A stretch of 64,000 bases of DNA from Lumbricus rubellus (GCA_945859605.1 OX243827.1:8264717-8328716), one strand, 5' to 3'; counted from the first letter of the stretch, positions 36,146 through 48,920 are shown. Numbers and translations: made by a program. The notes: generated from the sequence alone by a model not told the origin.

Positions 36146-37163
36146 CAGGGTGGGCCAAACAAAAAGTGAGCGTAAAAAGCAATATAACTGCATCAAAACT
36201 TGTTTCACTGTATCCATAATAGCTTAAATTGTTTACTCACTTACTTACTTACTTACCCATTTAGCAATATGATGTCTTTATTTCGACGTATTTTAAAGCA
36301 AGATTTACAACTCAAAACGTACAATCGTGTGATCGGGCAGAAGCTCAATGAAAATGTCAAATTGAAACGCTTGCAACGCAGTCGGCAGCTAATTGAGCGG
36401 TTTCCTAATGAGAGAAGTATATAAAGCATCTGGTTTACAGACGAAAAGCCATTCACTGTTGCCACTCTAGTTAATTATCAAAATGACCGTGTTTATTCCG
36501 TTGAAACAAAGAAAATGTAAGTTCAGGAAAGTCGACTCATACGAGAACGTGACCATTTCAGCCGCGCGGTATCATGGTATCAGTTGGTGTGTCTCGAATG
36601 AGGAAACTAAGTGTTGTGTTCGTTGAACCAGGCGCAAAGTAAACAGTGAAAACTACTGTGAACATGTTCTGAGACAAGGTTTGCTGCCTGTAATTCAAGC
36701 GACATGTGATCGCCATAACTGGACATTACAGCAAGACGGAGCTCCATCTCACACAACCAGAAACGCGATCAACTTTCTTCGTCAGGAGAATGTTAACTTT
36801 ATCGAGCCAGACATGTGGCCACCGAACAGTCCTGATTTAAACCCAGTAGATTATGCCATATAGGTTGCTTTTCAAGAAAAAGTCTACCTTCGGCGAAAAT
36901 TTACCACAGTTGAGCAGCTCAAGTTGGCAATAATCAAAGAGCGGAGAAATCTGGAGCAGCGCTTTATTGACAGTAGGTCTAGTATAAACGAGTGGCGTCG
37001 ACGCTTAGAAAACTCGTTGAGAAGCAAGGACACATTGAACATGATTTCTGATTAGCTAAATACTTGGCAAACAAAAATACATAAAAACAATAAAATTAAT
37101 TGAATTATATTTGTAAATAACTCGTATGCTACAAGATGTTCTCCCTTTTTTTGGCCCACCCTG
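36146..37163 (+). mobile_element. Tc1/mariner-type DD37D element, degenerate
   Basis: Ends CAGGGTGGGCCAAACAAAAA and TTTTTTTGGCCCACCCTG are inverted repeats flanked by TA (36144-36145 and 37164-37165). This is the usual IS630-Tc1-mariner target duplication. The total length of 1018 bp is too short for a full transposase gene of this group, and a TTAC repeat (36232-36258) sits where the N-terminal DNA-binding part should be. Confidence 0.92.
36266..37055 (+). pseudogene. Mariner-like (DD37D) transposase pseudogene
   Basis: The catalytic domain of a Tc1/mariner-family transposase is recognisable across several frames. A leading part (36266-36424) carries RLQRSRQLIERFPNERS. Then comes a FTDEKPF motif with the first catalytic Asp (about 36437), reached by a frame change. 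Next is QQDGAPSHTTRNAINFL with the second Asp (36681 onward) and WPPNSPDLNPVDYAI with the third Asp. The spacing between second and third Asp is 37 residues, the DD37D arrangement. The Trp that usually follows VDYAI is a TAG stop at 36861, after which the same frame continues (VAFQEKVYLRRKFTTVEQLK) to a normal TAG at 37053. The paired helix-turn-helix N terminus is missing. At least one frameshift and several stops make it non-functional. Confidence 0.9.
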
Positions 37164-37547
37164 TATATATATTATTATTATTTGCGCCCGCCCAGTACCG
37201 TATTGGGATAGACGCTCGTGTATAAATTCGTTGGCGCTGAGAGGCACCACAGCGGAGATGCATTGTTGTCGCATCTTCCGTATGATGGCTTCGATGCATC
37301 TTGCTGTGCATACCCCTCCTTCGTCATCCAGTCCGAAAACATCATCCTCACCCTTCCTCTTGTCGTCTTTCCACCATTCTTTTCTCAATTGTGGCTTCTA
37401 AGAGGGAGCCTATCCTTATGATGCGACCCGACCAGTTTTTCTGCCTTCTTCTGATGATTCCTATCATGGATCTTCTTTCGTCCACCATTTGCAATATCTC
37501 TTCATTTGCTTTGCGTTCCATCTAGCAGATTATTTCCATCCTTCGTC

Positions 37548-37604
<57 letters not shown>

Positions 37605-37640
37605 CCATTCAATATATAGCCTATATATATATATCCACAT
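37548..37640. repeat. (TA)n microsatellite
   Basis: About 25 TA units followed by shorter TATATA groups. Confidence 0.95.
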
Positions 37641-38219
37641 CTCAAACGCTTCAAATCTGTTGGTATTTTGTTTCCACGAGGAAAGAAGATACCAATTTGG
37701 GTTATTTACCGTTATTATAATACTTATATCCTTGAAATCATCCTTATTAATGTTGTTGCTGTTATTACCGTCTTCGTCGTTAATATTTATATTCTTGCCA
37801 AGGGTGGACGTACAGTAAAAACGGCTGAGAAATAGACCTAAGAAGAAGGCCTACAAATCTACAAAAACCCTACAGAAGATAACAAACTCTGCGAATATAG
37901 GCTAAACAGAGATAAAGAGGAAAGAAGGATAGAAACTGAAAGCCACAGAGACAGAATAGAAAGCAGCTAAGAAATAAGTGACAGATAGACGGAGAGAGGT
38001 GAGCATAGAGAAGAGGCAGAGGAATCTAGAGAGATACAGGGACGGGGTATGAATGAATGAATGGAAGCAGAGAGACATACAAGAAATGAGATGCAGAGAA
38101 AGAAAGAAGATAGATCGAGAGAAACGATCGTTGAGAGCGAAACTGCAAAATATGTATAATAGGCATAATTATGTGGAGAGATAAAAAAATTATATGAACG
38201 GGAAAAGAGGCCTAAGGAG

Positions 38220-38665
<446 letters not shown>

Positions 38666-39027
38666 AGATGGATGAATGGAGGGACTCTGAAGCCAGTTAT
38701 TATATCTTCGGATGATGCTAACGAGTTTCTTTTCAATGCGAGGATTAGTCGTCGCTCTGTTGTCCAATGTCACCGTAGACTTATGGGATGATCAGCGCAC
38801 GCAGGAAGAAGTCCTATTGCTGCACCAACGACAGATAACACAATATTCCGCTCGATGAAGCCCTTCCCTCGGCATTTACTCTTCCACCAATCTATCTTCT
38901 TTCTTCAGCCAATGATGGACAGACCACCGCAAACCACGAACCAGAATATGGACTCAGCGTCTAATCCATGCACAAAAAATTGCACATTATAAATCTAGCC
39001 TACTGCTGAATAGAATTCATTTGATTC

Positions 39028-39440
39028 AGTAGAGCTTGTTTTTTTTAAACTAAACGTGCAGTTGTACACAAAATTATTGTGCAGTTATAAATGAATTTGT
39101 GCAATGTTTGTGTTGGGGGATCGTCCATGCATTTGTCCCCTCAATCGTTAAGTGTTAGGAGACGTAGGCTACACTTCATGAACATACTGGTGACGTTATA
39201 ATGTTATATATAAGAAGAGATCTTCGCACATTACAAAAGACGAAATGACTAAAAAAAGTCATCAGCTATTTCGGCAGGAAAAATGGTATGTTTGTGACGA
39301 AATTTCGAACAAATGACAAAAAAGTCATAAACTTTTTGAAAGGGAAAAAATGTTAGTTTTTCTGGAAATTTCGGCCAAACGACTAAAAAAAAGGTCGTCA
39401 GAAATTTTAGCCGACAAAAAGATGGAAAATTTCGTCGGCG
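39028..39440. mobile_element. Fragments of hAT-like elements
   Basis: 39028-39105 (CAGTAGAGCTTG...GTGCAGTTGTACAC) resembles the family at 32338. 39244-39430 carries three copies of the AAATGACTAAAAAAAGTCATCAG-like module (39244, 39313, 39377) found inside other hAT relics. Ends and duplications were not found. Confidence 0.55.
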
Positions 39441-40399
39441 ACTCAGCCATTCGTCCGCCCAAAATCTCGCGTCCTTCTTTCGGCCACTCGTTCGTCCCCC
39501 GCAAGCTGGTTGCAGACCAAGTCTCTGCCCATGTTGCTCCTTCTCATTCACTCATTCATCCTTCTTCCATTGTTTAACTCGTACTGCGTTCTCTCGCTTA
39601 TTCTTCCTGTTTTGCCGTTTCCCTTAATGTGCGTTAGTGCGTGCGCGATCGTTTGTCATGGTCGGCGATTCTTTGTTTCGTTGATAAGTTAAACGACGAT
39701 GTATTATAATACGCATACAATAAGCCACAATGCAGCAGGCATCGTATTTCCAGGAATCGCGTACCGGTATTATTCTATTATCAATTATCTGCGGATGGAT
39801 TGTGATCATGAAAGAGGAGTATAGGCTGGAGTTCCCTTCGTACGAAACCGTCTCCCGATTAGAGATGTTATATACACTATATAACATTATATAATGCATC
39901 CGTCAATTCATTGTCCATTACATTTTACCTGAAGCAATCTATCTAACAGTATAGGCTATAAGCTTATATGCCTAAACTAACTCTTTCTATCATCTGCCAG
40001 ACTGCCACCCGCCCGCTTGCTCTCCATAGGCTATATCTCTCTGTCACACTCCTCTGTATGGGTTCACGACAAGAGAAAACGATCTTTCTAGATGTGTCTG
40101 CGGTATATAGATGCTTGCAAATCTCTTTTCACATGCACGCCCACCCCTTCCTTGCATCTGTAATCTGTATGTCTGTCTACATTTACATACTTCTGTACTG
40201 GCGCATTTTTGACTAACAGGCATATTTTTAAGGAGTTTCTCAACGGCGCATAGGCGACTGGTCTCAGCAGCCAAAGAAAGTTGACATCTTCTCATTATAC
40301 GATGAGGATGTTCCAAGTATTGGACCATCTTTTTCATCTCTTTTTGTCCTTCTTTCCTTTCTTTCTTCCTTCCTTCCTTCCTTTTTCCTGCAGAGTTGT

Positions 40400-41270
40400 A
40401 GGCAATTAACTTGTAGGCACGTTGTAGCAAGCTGCAACAGCTTCCTGATCCAGGTGTAGGTCTATACATCAAGAGTGACCATGCAACTCAAAGATCAACT
40501 TAACCAAATCTGTTATCTCAGATATAATATCACACTTTAGTCTTTTAAGAAAATAGAAGTCTTTGCTTTCATTCTAGGCTTTTATACACCAATTGCTGAT
40601 CAACATTACTCAGATTCACTAAAAGTAAACACATTTAATTTTAGTCAAATCGGATTTATTATTGCGTGTTTCGTCAATTTAGTGATGCAAAAAATCATCA
40701 GTATCTTGCCATGGCTATATCCAGATCATATTCAATTGATACAACAATAACAAGCGTTCTGCTGTCAAACGATCTTGTCTTACAGTTATAGGTCTACTAT
40801 ACTAGATAATTTTTCATGAGTTTCAGTTTGGTGAATCATCTTTCACATGAAGCAACTGTTTCCGGAATAAAATTATTACTGTCAAAAATAAGCGAAGTGC
40901 AGTTTTAATGTTCGGATAAATAAATATCTATCTGTGAATGTGGATCAGCTACCAAACACCGATGCCATAAACACAAATGAAAAATTGCAGATAATATTAT
41001 GGCCTATCAAAATAATATTATACGATGCATCGTAAAGTAATATATAAAAAAACAGATATGAACTGCGATTTACTAATAATGTTCAAGCGATTCAACAATA
41101 GTTTTTATATAGGCCTGCTCAGATATCCATATCTATTAATATATAAAATTATATATATAACGTATATGCAGAAGCACCTGTATTTGTTGTCATTTAAATT
41201 TAGATCTATATAATTCATATTTCAAGATCATGCAATTAGTTTAATAATTGAATCACTGTATACATCTCAA
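40400..41270. other. No gene recognised
   Basis: AT-rich DNA without a supportable feature. A short CTTTCCTTCC microsatellite lies just upstream (40345-40392). Confidence 0.45.
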
Positions 41271-41411
41271 CAGTGTAAGAGTTGTGGAAAATTAACTGGG
41301 GGTTGGACCATTATCCACTTGGAATCGGGTTGTGAAAAACACACTTTAACATGGGGTTCTAAGAAATACTGGGGGTTGAAACCCCCAAACTCCCCGGCAA
41401 TTCTCACCCTG
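41271..41411. mobile_element. hAT MITE (CAGNGTGAGAATTG family)
   Basis: Left end CAGTGTAAGAGTTG, right end CAATTCTCACCCTG, interior TAACTGGGGGTTGG and TTTAACATGGGGTTCTAAG. CATCTCAA is present at both edges (41263-41270 and 41412-41419), a perfect 8 bp duplication. A second copy is at 58904. Confidence 0.88.
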
Positions 41412-42394
41412 CATCTCAAAATTGAATCACTGTATACATTTCATACTCCACTTCCAGATGATGTCTTCCCTTCAAATCATCCTCTCCCACTCCCATTAAT
41501 CTCTCTAATTTATTCCTTTCCCTCTTTTTTCATAATTATACCCATCAAATTTTTCTTTATTTAACATTTCTCCTTTCTCCTTCTATATAAATCTCTCCTC
41601 TTCAACTTCTTCCCATCCTTTTCTTTCCCATATCCCCAAGGTCCTCCTCGTACTCCCCTTCCAAATGATGTAATCTCTCCAACTTATGCTCTACCTTCTT
41701 ATGCCTCGTATCAACCTCAACTTCTCCCACATACTTAATTTCATCCCTCCCTCTTCTTTCATAGGCCTAAATCACAAGGTTTCCATAATACTCTTCCATC
41801 GAATTCTTCTTTTTTTCCCACCATCTCCGCCACCATCGTCATCTTCTCTTCAACTTCCCCTTCCTTTTTTCTTCCACCTATCCTCAAGGTCTTCCCATAC
41901 TTCTCCTCCTCCTCTTTCTCTTCCTCCTCCTCCTCCTTCTCTCATCCTCGCATACTCTTGCAACAGAATCCTCTGTTCCTGTGCTAAACGCCAAACAGGA
42001 TTCATGCTCGACACGTTTTTACACCGTGCGCCGCATAAAAGAAAGATGGCGTCGCGTTTAATTTATCACCGACTTCCGGTCGCTAGGTTCGCTATCGGAG
42101 TTTTATGGCGACATCTAACGACTGTTTCTTAGAAGACGTAGAAGTGGTGCAGTGATAACCTTGCTGACCTCCTTCATCGCAGCGTCCAGGATTCAGGTCT
42201 TATAGTACGTCGCAAGAAATTGACGAAACGCTTCGTATGCGAGCGAAGAACTGCGCATGTATTATTTTATGCATTTGGTGTACGCTTATGCAATAACAGT
42301 ATAACACTCGCTATGTACATGTCAATGTAGGCTACGTGTGAGACCTGTGTATGTGTGTAACTGTATCATAGTAAATTTTCGGTTTAGATCATGC

Positions 42395-42690
42395 CTAAGA
42401 ACTTTGATTGGAACTGCCTTAGAACTGCCTTGGAACATGCCTTAGAACTACGTTAGAACTATCATAGAGCATGCTACAGAACATGCTTTAGAACATGCCT
42501 TAAAACTTCATTGGAACTGCCTTAGAACTTTCCTTAGAACCGCATTCGAACTGCCTTGGAACATGCCTCACAACTGCCTTAGAACATGCCTCACGACTGC
42601 TTTATAACACGCCGTAGAACTGCATTAGAACCAAGTTGGAGCTGCCTTAGAACATGGTCTTTGAACTGCTTTAGAACACTCTACTCGGCA
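42395..42690. repeat. Degenerate minisatellite (TTAGAACTGCC)n
   Basis: CCTTAGAACTGCC, CCTTGGAACATGCC and TTAGAACTACG variants repeat with a period of roughly 10-22 bases. Confidence 0.85.
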
Positions 42691-43932
42691 GTATGTCATG
42701 CTGGCATTCAGTTGCACGTGCGATTAATTATTAATACTAGTGCGTAGGTATATAAAGAGCAACAAGCATATGAAGAACAATAAGTATTGGATTTTACAAA
42801 GAACAATAAGCATAATAGCCATATTTATAAAAGAACAATAGGCTAAGTGCTAAGTCTAATGCACATTGTTGTACACAGTGATATTTCAGTTCTAAAAATA
42901 ATTCCCAATTTCAGTTCTAATTCAGTTTTAAGACTCTAATTTCAGTTCTATTTCTATTCCTATTCTGAAAATAATTCCTATTTCAGTTCTAATTCAAGTT
43001 CTGAAATAATTTCAGTTCTAATTCAGTTCTGAAATAATTTCAGTTCTAATTCAAGTCCGGAAATAATTTCAGTTCTAATTTAGGTTCAGAAATAATTTCA
43101 TTTCTATGGGCCTAGTAAAAGTTATAAGATAATGTCAGTTCTGGAATGGACCATCTTCGACGGCTAAACACAAGTTCAATAGGTGTAACTTGTAAAGTCA
43201 GATCTCCTATGTTGAAAATTGCGGTCAAAATTTCCACCCATCAGCAATATCTCTACTTTTAAGACAAATGTCCGAAGTCAATGATATTGGCTATGAAACT
43301 TGAAATAATTATGAGGAAAGGTCTATCCACTGAGTGTGCTAAAATCATCTAGGCCTACCCTTCAAATACCCCAGTACAGGGTATACCATCCAAGTGCTAT
43401 GATTCTGCCTGCACGCTGCAGTTCGACATTGTAATGTGCACGCAGTATCTGATCCATTAATCGGTTTCAAAATCACAGAAGTTCCAATAGCCAGACACAA
43501 AATGGCCAATGGAACCTCTTACCCCCCCATATCCTCATAACATGATAGGACATAATTATTATGTCCTATCCCCAAGTATCTAGGTAAGTTAGATCATTTA
43601 TGTTTATCTAGAAGTCTAGGTAATAATGACTCTTACCCTATCAGCATAATTATTATTGCCAAGTCTATTGAGGTGTCAAAATGTCAAACTCGATTTCAGC
43701 AGTATGCATGCCGCTGATGCTTGATATGTGTGCAAGATCAAGCCACACCTTGGGTATCTATAGGCCCATGTTCAAACATTCACCATCGTTCCTCCCGTAA
43801 CCCAATGCACCTGTAATTTACTTCCTTCGCCTTGTGTTCAGCGGTGCCCAGCCATCCGTCACATTAATTAAACTTACTCAATTGTCAGGTTGTTTGACTG
43901 ACGATCCTGTGTATTTAAACTGTAAGATGGCC

Positions 43933-45530
43933 TAGACCTGAGAGTCACTTCACTTTGGAATTATGACTTGACTCGGAGAACTACATGACTTGAAAGTGAC
44001 TTGACTCCACCTTCGTGACTTGACTTGACTCCCAACTTTCGTGACTTGGAGTCACGACTTCTGTCTAGTTTCATTTAATAAGTGCATTGGCAGCTGGGAA
44101 CTGCATGCCTATATAGACCTAACATTATGTATATTTATTTCAAGCGCTTCAACACACAATGACAAAATAAAAGTGCGCAATAAAACTCAGCAAGTAGTTA
44201 AAAAATAATCAAAGTACCGGCATGTGTAAACTATAACGCTTAGCTAGCTGTCAAGGTTGAGAACATTGTAGTAAGCTGACCAGCTATTGAAAATGAAAAG
44301 CCCAGACTTTTCTATGAAATTCTATCACAAGATTGACATTTTTTATATTGTGGAATTATCAATCTTTTGAAATGAACAAATATAAATGTGTTACTACTAC
44401 TCTTGATACTAATCACAGTACAGCTCTCAATCTTAATAGTTAATACTGCGCTTAAAGTTAATTCTCAACACTCGTCAGCAGATCAAAACAGTTGTTCATA
44501 TTTAGCACTTGAAAGTATGCTTCACAACAGTGTTTTTTGTGATTTTGTCTGCTAAATTATTCTGTCATAAAATTCAACACAATGTCATATCGGTTCCATA
44601 ATCCATATTTACTCTCATTGATATCACTGCAAATGTCAGAATTGAACATAAAAATTATAGCATCAATAATAATCAATATCACATGTTGTCGCATAGTTTA
44701 TACACTTCAGATTCAATTTAAAAATACCGTCTATCAGATTGAACAGTCTAAAAAATGTGGGGATGAGTCTGATTGGATCATTGGGGCAACACCCTCCCAA
44801 ACTCCCCAAAAAGTTACATGAAGCCTTGATGAAGGAGATTGGGCCTACAGTGTGGGTTTCTAAAACAAGTTAACAGCACTCACTTGCAGTAGATCCTTTC
44901 GTCGTTTAAGGGTTCATACGATACTGAGCCGGTACTAGTACTTGGTCCGGCATCATCTTTTGCGACATGCAAGTATCCGTAGTATTTCCATACCTCACTA
45001 CGAGGACGGCTGCTGCAGCTGCCTTTACGACCAACGCCAGTAATAACACGAAGTTCAGCTAATGCTGCCCGTTCACTTCTACTAAGCGCAGACGAACTAA
45101 CGTTCTTATTCTTAAGGTCCGAGGACCCTGACGCTGGCTTACGCTGCGGTACTATTTTCTGCATAATTACAGTTAATAGACCCAAAACAGATAAACTCGT
45201 TCTCGATTCAATGTACTACAAACTTTCAAACGCGTCTATATCACAGTCCATCACTTTAAGAAACTATGAAACATTGGAAATGGAAATTACCCGAATTTCC
45301 GCTAGTTTCTTGTTTATACTTTATAGGCATCGGCCATCAGGCGTCTTATAAATCAAATAAGTAAGTAGGCCTCAGAATAATTTTGAGTGATCGAGTCGAC
45401 TATGCAGGAATATTATGGCGGCGGTTTGGAGAGAAAAAATTGGCGGCGACTTGGATTAAATATGACTTGACTTGACTTGACCTATATCAAGTCGACTTAG
45501 TCGACTTAACGGCGGCGACTCTCAGGTCTA
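43933..45530 (-). mobile_element. 1.6 kb nested hAT element carrying a BED-finger exon
   Basis: Ends TAGACCTGAGAGTC and GACTCTCAGGTCTA are exact inverted repeats. AGATGGCC is duplicated on both sides (43925-43932 and 45531-45538). Subterminal GACTTGACTT repeats occur at both ends. It contains the minus-strand exon at 44884-45185. The rest of a transposase was not found, so it is probably an internally deleted derivative. Confidence 0.88.
44884..45185 (-). CDS. BED-type zinc-finger N-terminal exon of a hAT transposase (partial)
   Basis: The frame starts at 45185 (or at an inner Met) and reads MGLLTVIMQKIVPQRK at its N terminus. Near its C terminus it has SRPRSEVWKYYGYLHV and, after a Gly/Ser/Thr-rich insert, ERIYCK. 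An S-x-VW-x-(Y/F) aromatic start followed later by a Cys is the first half of a BED zinc finger, the DNA-binding module of many hAT transposases. Directly after TGCAA a GTGAGT donor follows (44883-44878 on the minus strand), so the finger would be completed by the next exon, which I could not find downstream on this strand. The upstream half is Ser/Arg-rich (SALSRSERAALAELR) and unassigned. It lies wholly within the nested hAT. The assignment comes from motif order and location; catalytic domain and hAT dimerisation region are absent. Confidence 0.6.
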
Positions 45531-45930
45531 AGATGGCCTCTTTGTTTGAGTGATTCAGAAAGCAAACGAAGTATCTTAATTCGTTGTCCGGGGGTGGAGG
45601 GGAAATATTTCCGCGAAGATTACTGATCTTAATGGTTCTCATAAATGGATTGTCTGACTTTATACAGACATGCACAGAAATCATCATAGTGTAATAATTT
45701 TCGTTCTGAAATAATTCCTATTTCTATTCCTATTTCACTTCTCTGAGGTGTATTTCAGTTCTAATTCTATTCTCGTTCTCAAAATAATTCCTAATTTTCG
45801 TTCTTATTCACGTTAACGGAAATTCATAATTTTACTTCTAATTTCTATTTCCGTTAATGAAAATATCACTGGTTGTACACATTGAAAATGTTTATACCAA
45901 CTATAAGGACCTCCCTACAGCCAACCCTTC

Positions 45931-45991
45931 TGACTTAACGCAGCGCTCATGCATAAGCTGGTGACCGGTTTAGAAATTACGATTACGATAA
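45931..45991 (+). repeat. SINE family B copy, internally deleted
   Basis: TGACTTAACGCAGCGCTCATG, TAAGCTGGTGACCGG, then directly AGAAATTACGATTACGATA. The middle CTTTCGAGTGGCGC part is missing. Confidence 0.65.
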
Positions 45992-46125
45992 CAAGGATTG
46001 CTCGTTGCTCCTACTCTGAAGCAACAGCGCTCCAAGCGAATTGTCGGGAACACAAAGAACAGCAGCGCTCCAAGCGAATAACTAGACAAAACCCTGTAAG
46101 CTTAATTATTATTATAAAACACGAG

Positions 46126-46265
46126 GATTCATTCATTCATTCATTCATTCATTCATTCATTCATTCATTCATTCATTCATTCATTCATTCATTCAATAAA
46201 AAGAATTTATATAGCGCCCCTTCAAGAAGTCCACTCAGAGGCACTCCCAGTCCAACTACGGTGAA
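46126..46265 (-). repeat. SINE family C fragment with long (ATTC)n
   Basis: About 17 ATTC units, then AATTTATATAGCGCCCCTTC and GAGGCACTCCCAGTCC. In the SINE orientation this is core plus (GAAT)n tail. Confidence 0.8.
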
Positions 46266-46491
46266 ACAAAAAAGTTTTAAGGGGTCTGTAAAACACTGAG
46301 GAGTGAAGCCCTAGGTATACAGCGTGTACTCACCTAAAACATAATATTGTCTTTGGTAAGTCTATACTTAGATCCGTAAACGAGGGTTGTACTGACCTCA
46401 CAAAGAGTAAGTATCCCGTTGAAGCTGTATTGAAGTAGTCGAAAAGAAACTTACTACACCCGATGCGATTTCCTTTTTAATAAAACTCGAC

Positions 46492-46520
46492 TGACGTCAC
46501 AATCCTCAACTATGACGTCA
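46492..46520. promoter_or_regulatory. Two perfect CRE palindromes 21 bp apart
   Basis: TGACGTCA occurs at 46492-46499 and again at 46513-46520. This octamer is the consensus site for CREB/ATF bZIP dimers. The 21 bp start-to-start distance would place them on the same helix face. A 32-codon basic frame (46600-46698) follows, with no recognised family. Function is inferred only. Confidence 0.35.
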
Positions 46521-46699
46521 TCCGAAATGTTTTTCGTCAGTAACTGTAGTAGAATCGTTATAAGTCATTTCTGTCAAACACGGAGGAGAAGACGACGAAA
46601 ATGATTAAAACGCCGACAAAATACGACAAAGATGATGAAGATAGAAGAAAACGACAACCAAGAATTCGCAAACTGAGCTGCAATCGATCATCGAAGTGA

Positions 46700-47600
46700 A
46701 AAAGAAATTATTCGTAAAGTATGTGACAGATTTTTTCGCCGTCATTTCAAAAATCGAAAATAGCCGATCGTTAGGGGCTTAGCCTATAGGCTATTCAAAC
46801 ATGAGAAATGATTATGAAATGAAAAATTCACTCGATACATGTTCTAAGAAGTGAATATGAAAGTAAAGTAGTCTAGAAAAACCTGAAAAAGAAGTGCTAG
46901 CCTAGGTAAGCAAATGCTAAAAATTGGTTTATGTTGTGCGTTCCCGTTACTGTTTTTAACTGCATCAGCTGTTCACGAAAATTCGGTTTGTTAAATATTC
47001 ATCTAGCCGCTTTCTAGCGCGCATATAGGACCGCTCTACATAAATGTGTCAAAACTAACCAGCTACCAATAAAAGGTGGTCCTAAAATTCGAAGTTGATT
47101 ATATTATTTTTGTCTGCCATTGCCTCTGCTTGTCACAAACAGTGACTGTTACCATAGCAACACATAGCCTACATTGACCGATGGACGAAACACACACGTG
47201 TCATTTCCAGCATTTATGACGTAATAATGTAGATTTTCCCAAAGAAGTCTAACCTGGCGTCATTTATATTTCGGGACCATAGACGTTTTCTTTGTGGACA
47301 AGGAATAATAAAGCGCATTTTGGCGTCATGCATGTAGGCCTACAATAAGCTATTATTTGACCACAGGCAATGATTATGATTATCGATTCTGAAGATTGGA
47401 GAGCCACGTTGTGACCTTACATGGTCGTTGTTCTTCTTATTTGTTTAGACATAGGATACCATTCGGAGGCAAGTGAAAAATTACCCGAAGACAGGGCCAC
47501 AATCAATCATAGTCTGGAAGTTGGGAAGGACTCGATTCACCTGATAGAAATTCCGAGTCGTAGGAATGGCTAACGTGATGGCAAGAATCGATTTGTTCAT
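46700..47600. other. No gene recognised
   Basis: Low-repeat DNA between the CRE pair and the (ATTC)n array. I see no frame or RNA that I can support. Confidence 0.4.
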
Positions 47601-47639
47601 TTTTAAAATTTATCCGTCTATTCATTCTTTGATACGTTA

Positions 47640-47885
47640 ATTCTTCTGCTTGTTCATCCATTCATTCTTCCATTCATTCTTTCATCTATTCATCCATTCA
47701 TTCATCCATCCATTCATCCATTCATCCATCCATCCGTTCATTAATCCATTCATCCATCCATTCATTCATCCATCCATTCATCATTTCATCCATTCATTCA
47801 TCCATTCATCATTTCATCCATCCATCCATTCATGCATTCATCCATCCATTCATCCATCCATTCATCCATCCATTCATTCATCCAG
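47640..47885. repeat. (ATTC/ATCC)n array
   Basis: CATTCATCCATCCATTC-type units on the + strand. Confidence 0.93.
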
Positions 47886-47986
47886 CTGTTGGCTATACCA
47901 GGCTGTATCAATCAGCCAACCAACGAGGCACACCCAAGCAGGATAGTCTTGTCAGCCTACTTGTTGCAGTTTAAAGTCACTGTGTT

Positions 47987-48050
47987 GTAACAAAGACCAT
48001 TAGCGACGCCCTCCTCCTTTGTCCAGGCTTGGGACTGGCACTGGTAGAGG
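47987..48050 (+). repeat. Short dispersed repeat ('ATTAGCG...GGCACTGG')
   Basis: ACCATTAGCGACGCCC to GGACTGGCACTGGTAGAGG; same block as 8887 and 63812. Confidence 0.7.
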
Positions 48051-48920
48051 GCGACCAGTGGCGGAGTTGGCCTAATATATATTTCTTCCTACAATGATAC
48101 TATAGGCCTACGTAATTATCTGTCGTAACATGCATTTTTATTATTTTCGTTAATTTTCTGTGTTGCTTTAGGAACCGCTGCATGACTGTCTGAAAGGATT
48201 GACCTGGGAGGATTGGCCTGAGGGGTTACGACGAGTGACGGTTGTGTGGCCTATGTGTTTTGTTTTGTTTTGTTGTGGGTTTGTAGTTTATTTGTATTAG
48301 TACCTGCCGGGCCTCTGGCGTGGTTTAAAACCCCGTAAGCTCCTCGCAAAGGCAGGAGGGCCCCTGGCGCGGATGCCACGGCTAAAAATCCCGCAAGCCC
48401 ATTATTATTAATTTTAAATTTATTTTTTATTTTTTTGCTGTGCATTGTTGAGCCGAGGAATGAGATGGGGGTATGAATGGGCGAGATGATTAGAGGGATG
48501 TGGTGGACGTGGAGACTTGCAAGTGACGTGGAGCCAGATCGCAGTGGACCATCGATCAAAACACTGCATATCAAGAGGACAACCTCAACTCAATCGACAA
48601 CGAGGCTGCAGACGCTGATTCTACAATCTACATGGCACAAGAACTCTTCAATATATTCGAAATTGAAACAGTTTTTGCTAATAAGCCTACAAATTACAAT
48701 CGATTGACAGTATGGGGCGGCGCATGGGCTTTGTAATAATTAAAGTAATAGTTACTTATATTTTCTGTTTCGTGTCTTTCTGACTGTTCTCAACTTTGAT
48801 TTTCGCTCTGCGCCCTCGGCCATCGTAGAATACATGACGAATAAAACTTTTTTAAATGAATTCAATTAGCGAGTCTTACGCCGCGGTAAACGCACTACTC
48901 GCTGATATTTCTAATTTATT
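48051..48920. other. No gene recognised
   Basis: CAGTGGCGGAGTTGG at 48056 looks like a hAT left end without a found partner. A short internal repeat (GGCCTCTGGCG / GGCCCCTGGCG followed by CCCG/CCGCAAG) lies at 48309-48400. No exon supported. Confidence 0.45.

Larger units (their letters stand above)
42876..45871. mobile_element. 3.0 kb hAT element, host of a nested hAT
   Basis: Ends CAGTGATATTTCAGTTC and GAAAATATCACTG are inverted. GTTGTACA flanks both sides (42868-42875 and 45872-45879), a perfect 8 bp duplication. Both subterminal regions are rich in TTTCAGTTCTAATTC/GAAATAATT units (42885-43110; 45700-45860), the repeated subterminal motifs typical of hATs. The interior is AT-rich, has no transposase frame of its own and contains the element at 43933. 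Confidence 0.88.

Noticed and set aside
41686..42132. 148-codon Pro/Ser-rich frame
   Set aside because: Pyrimidine-rich low-complexity DNA with no domain.
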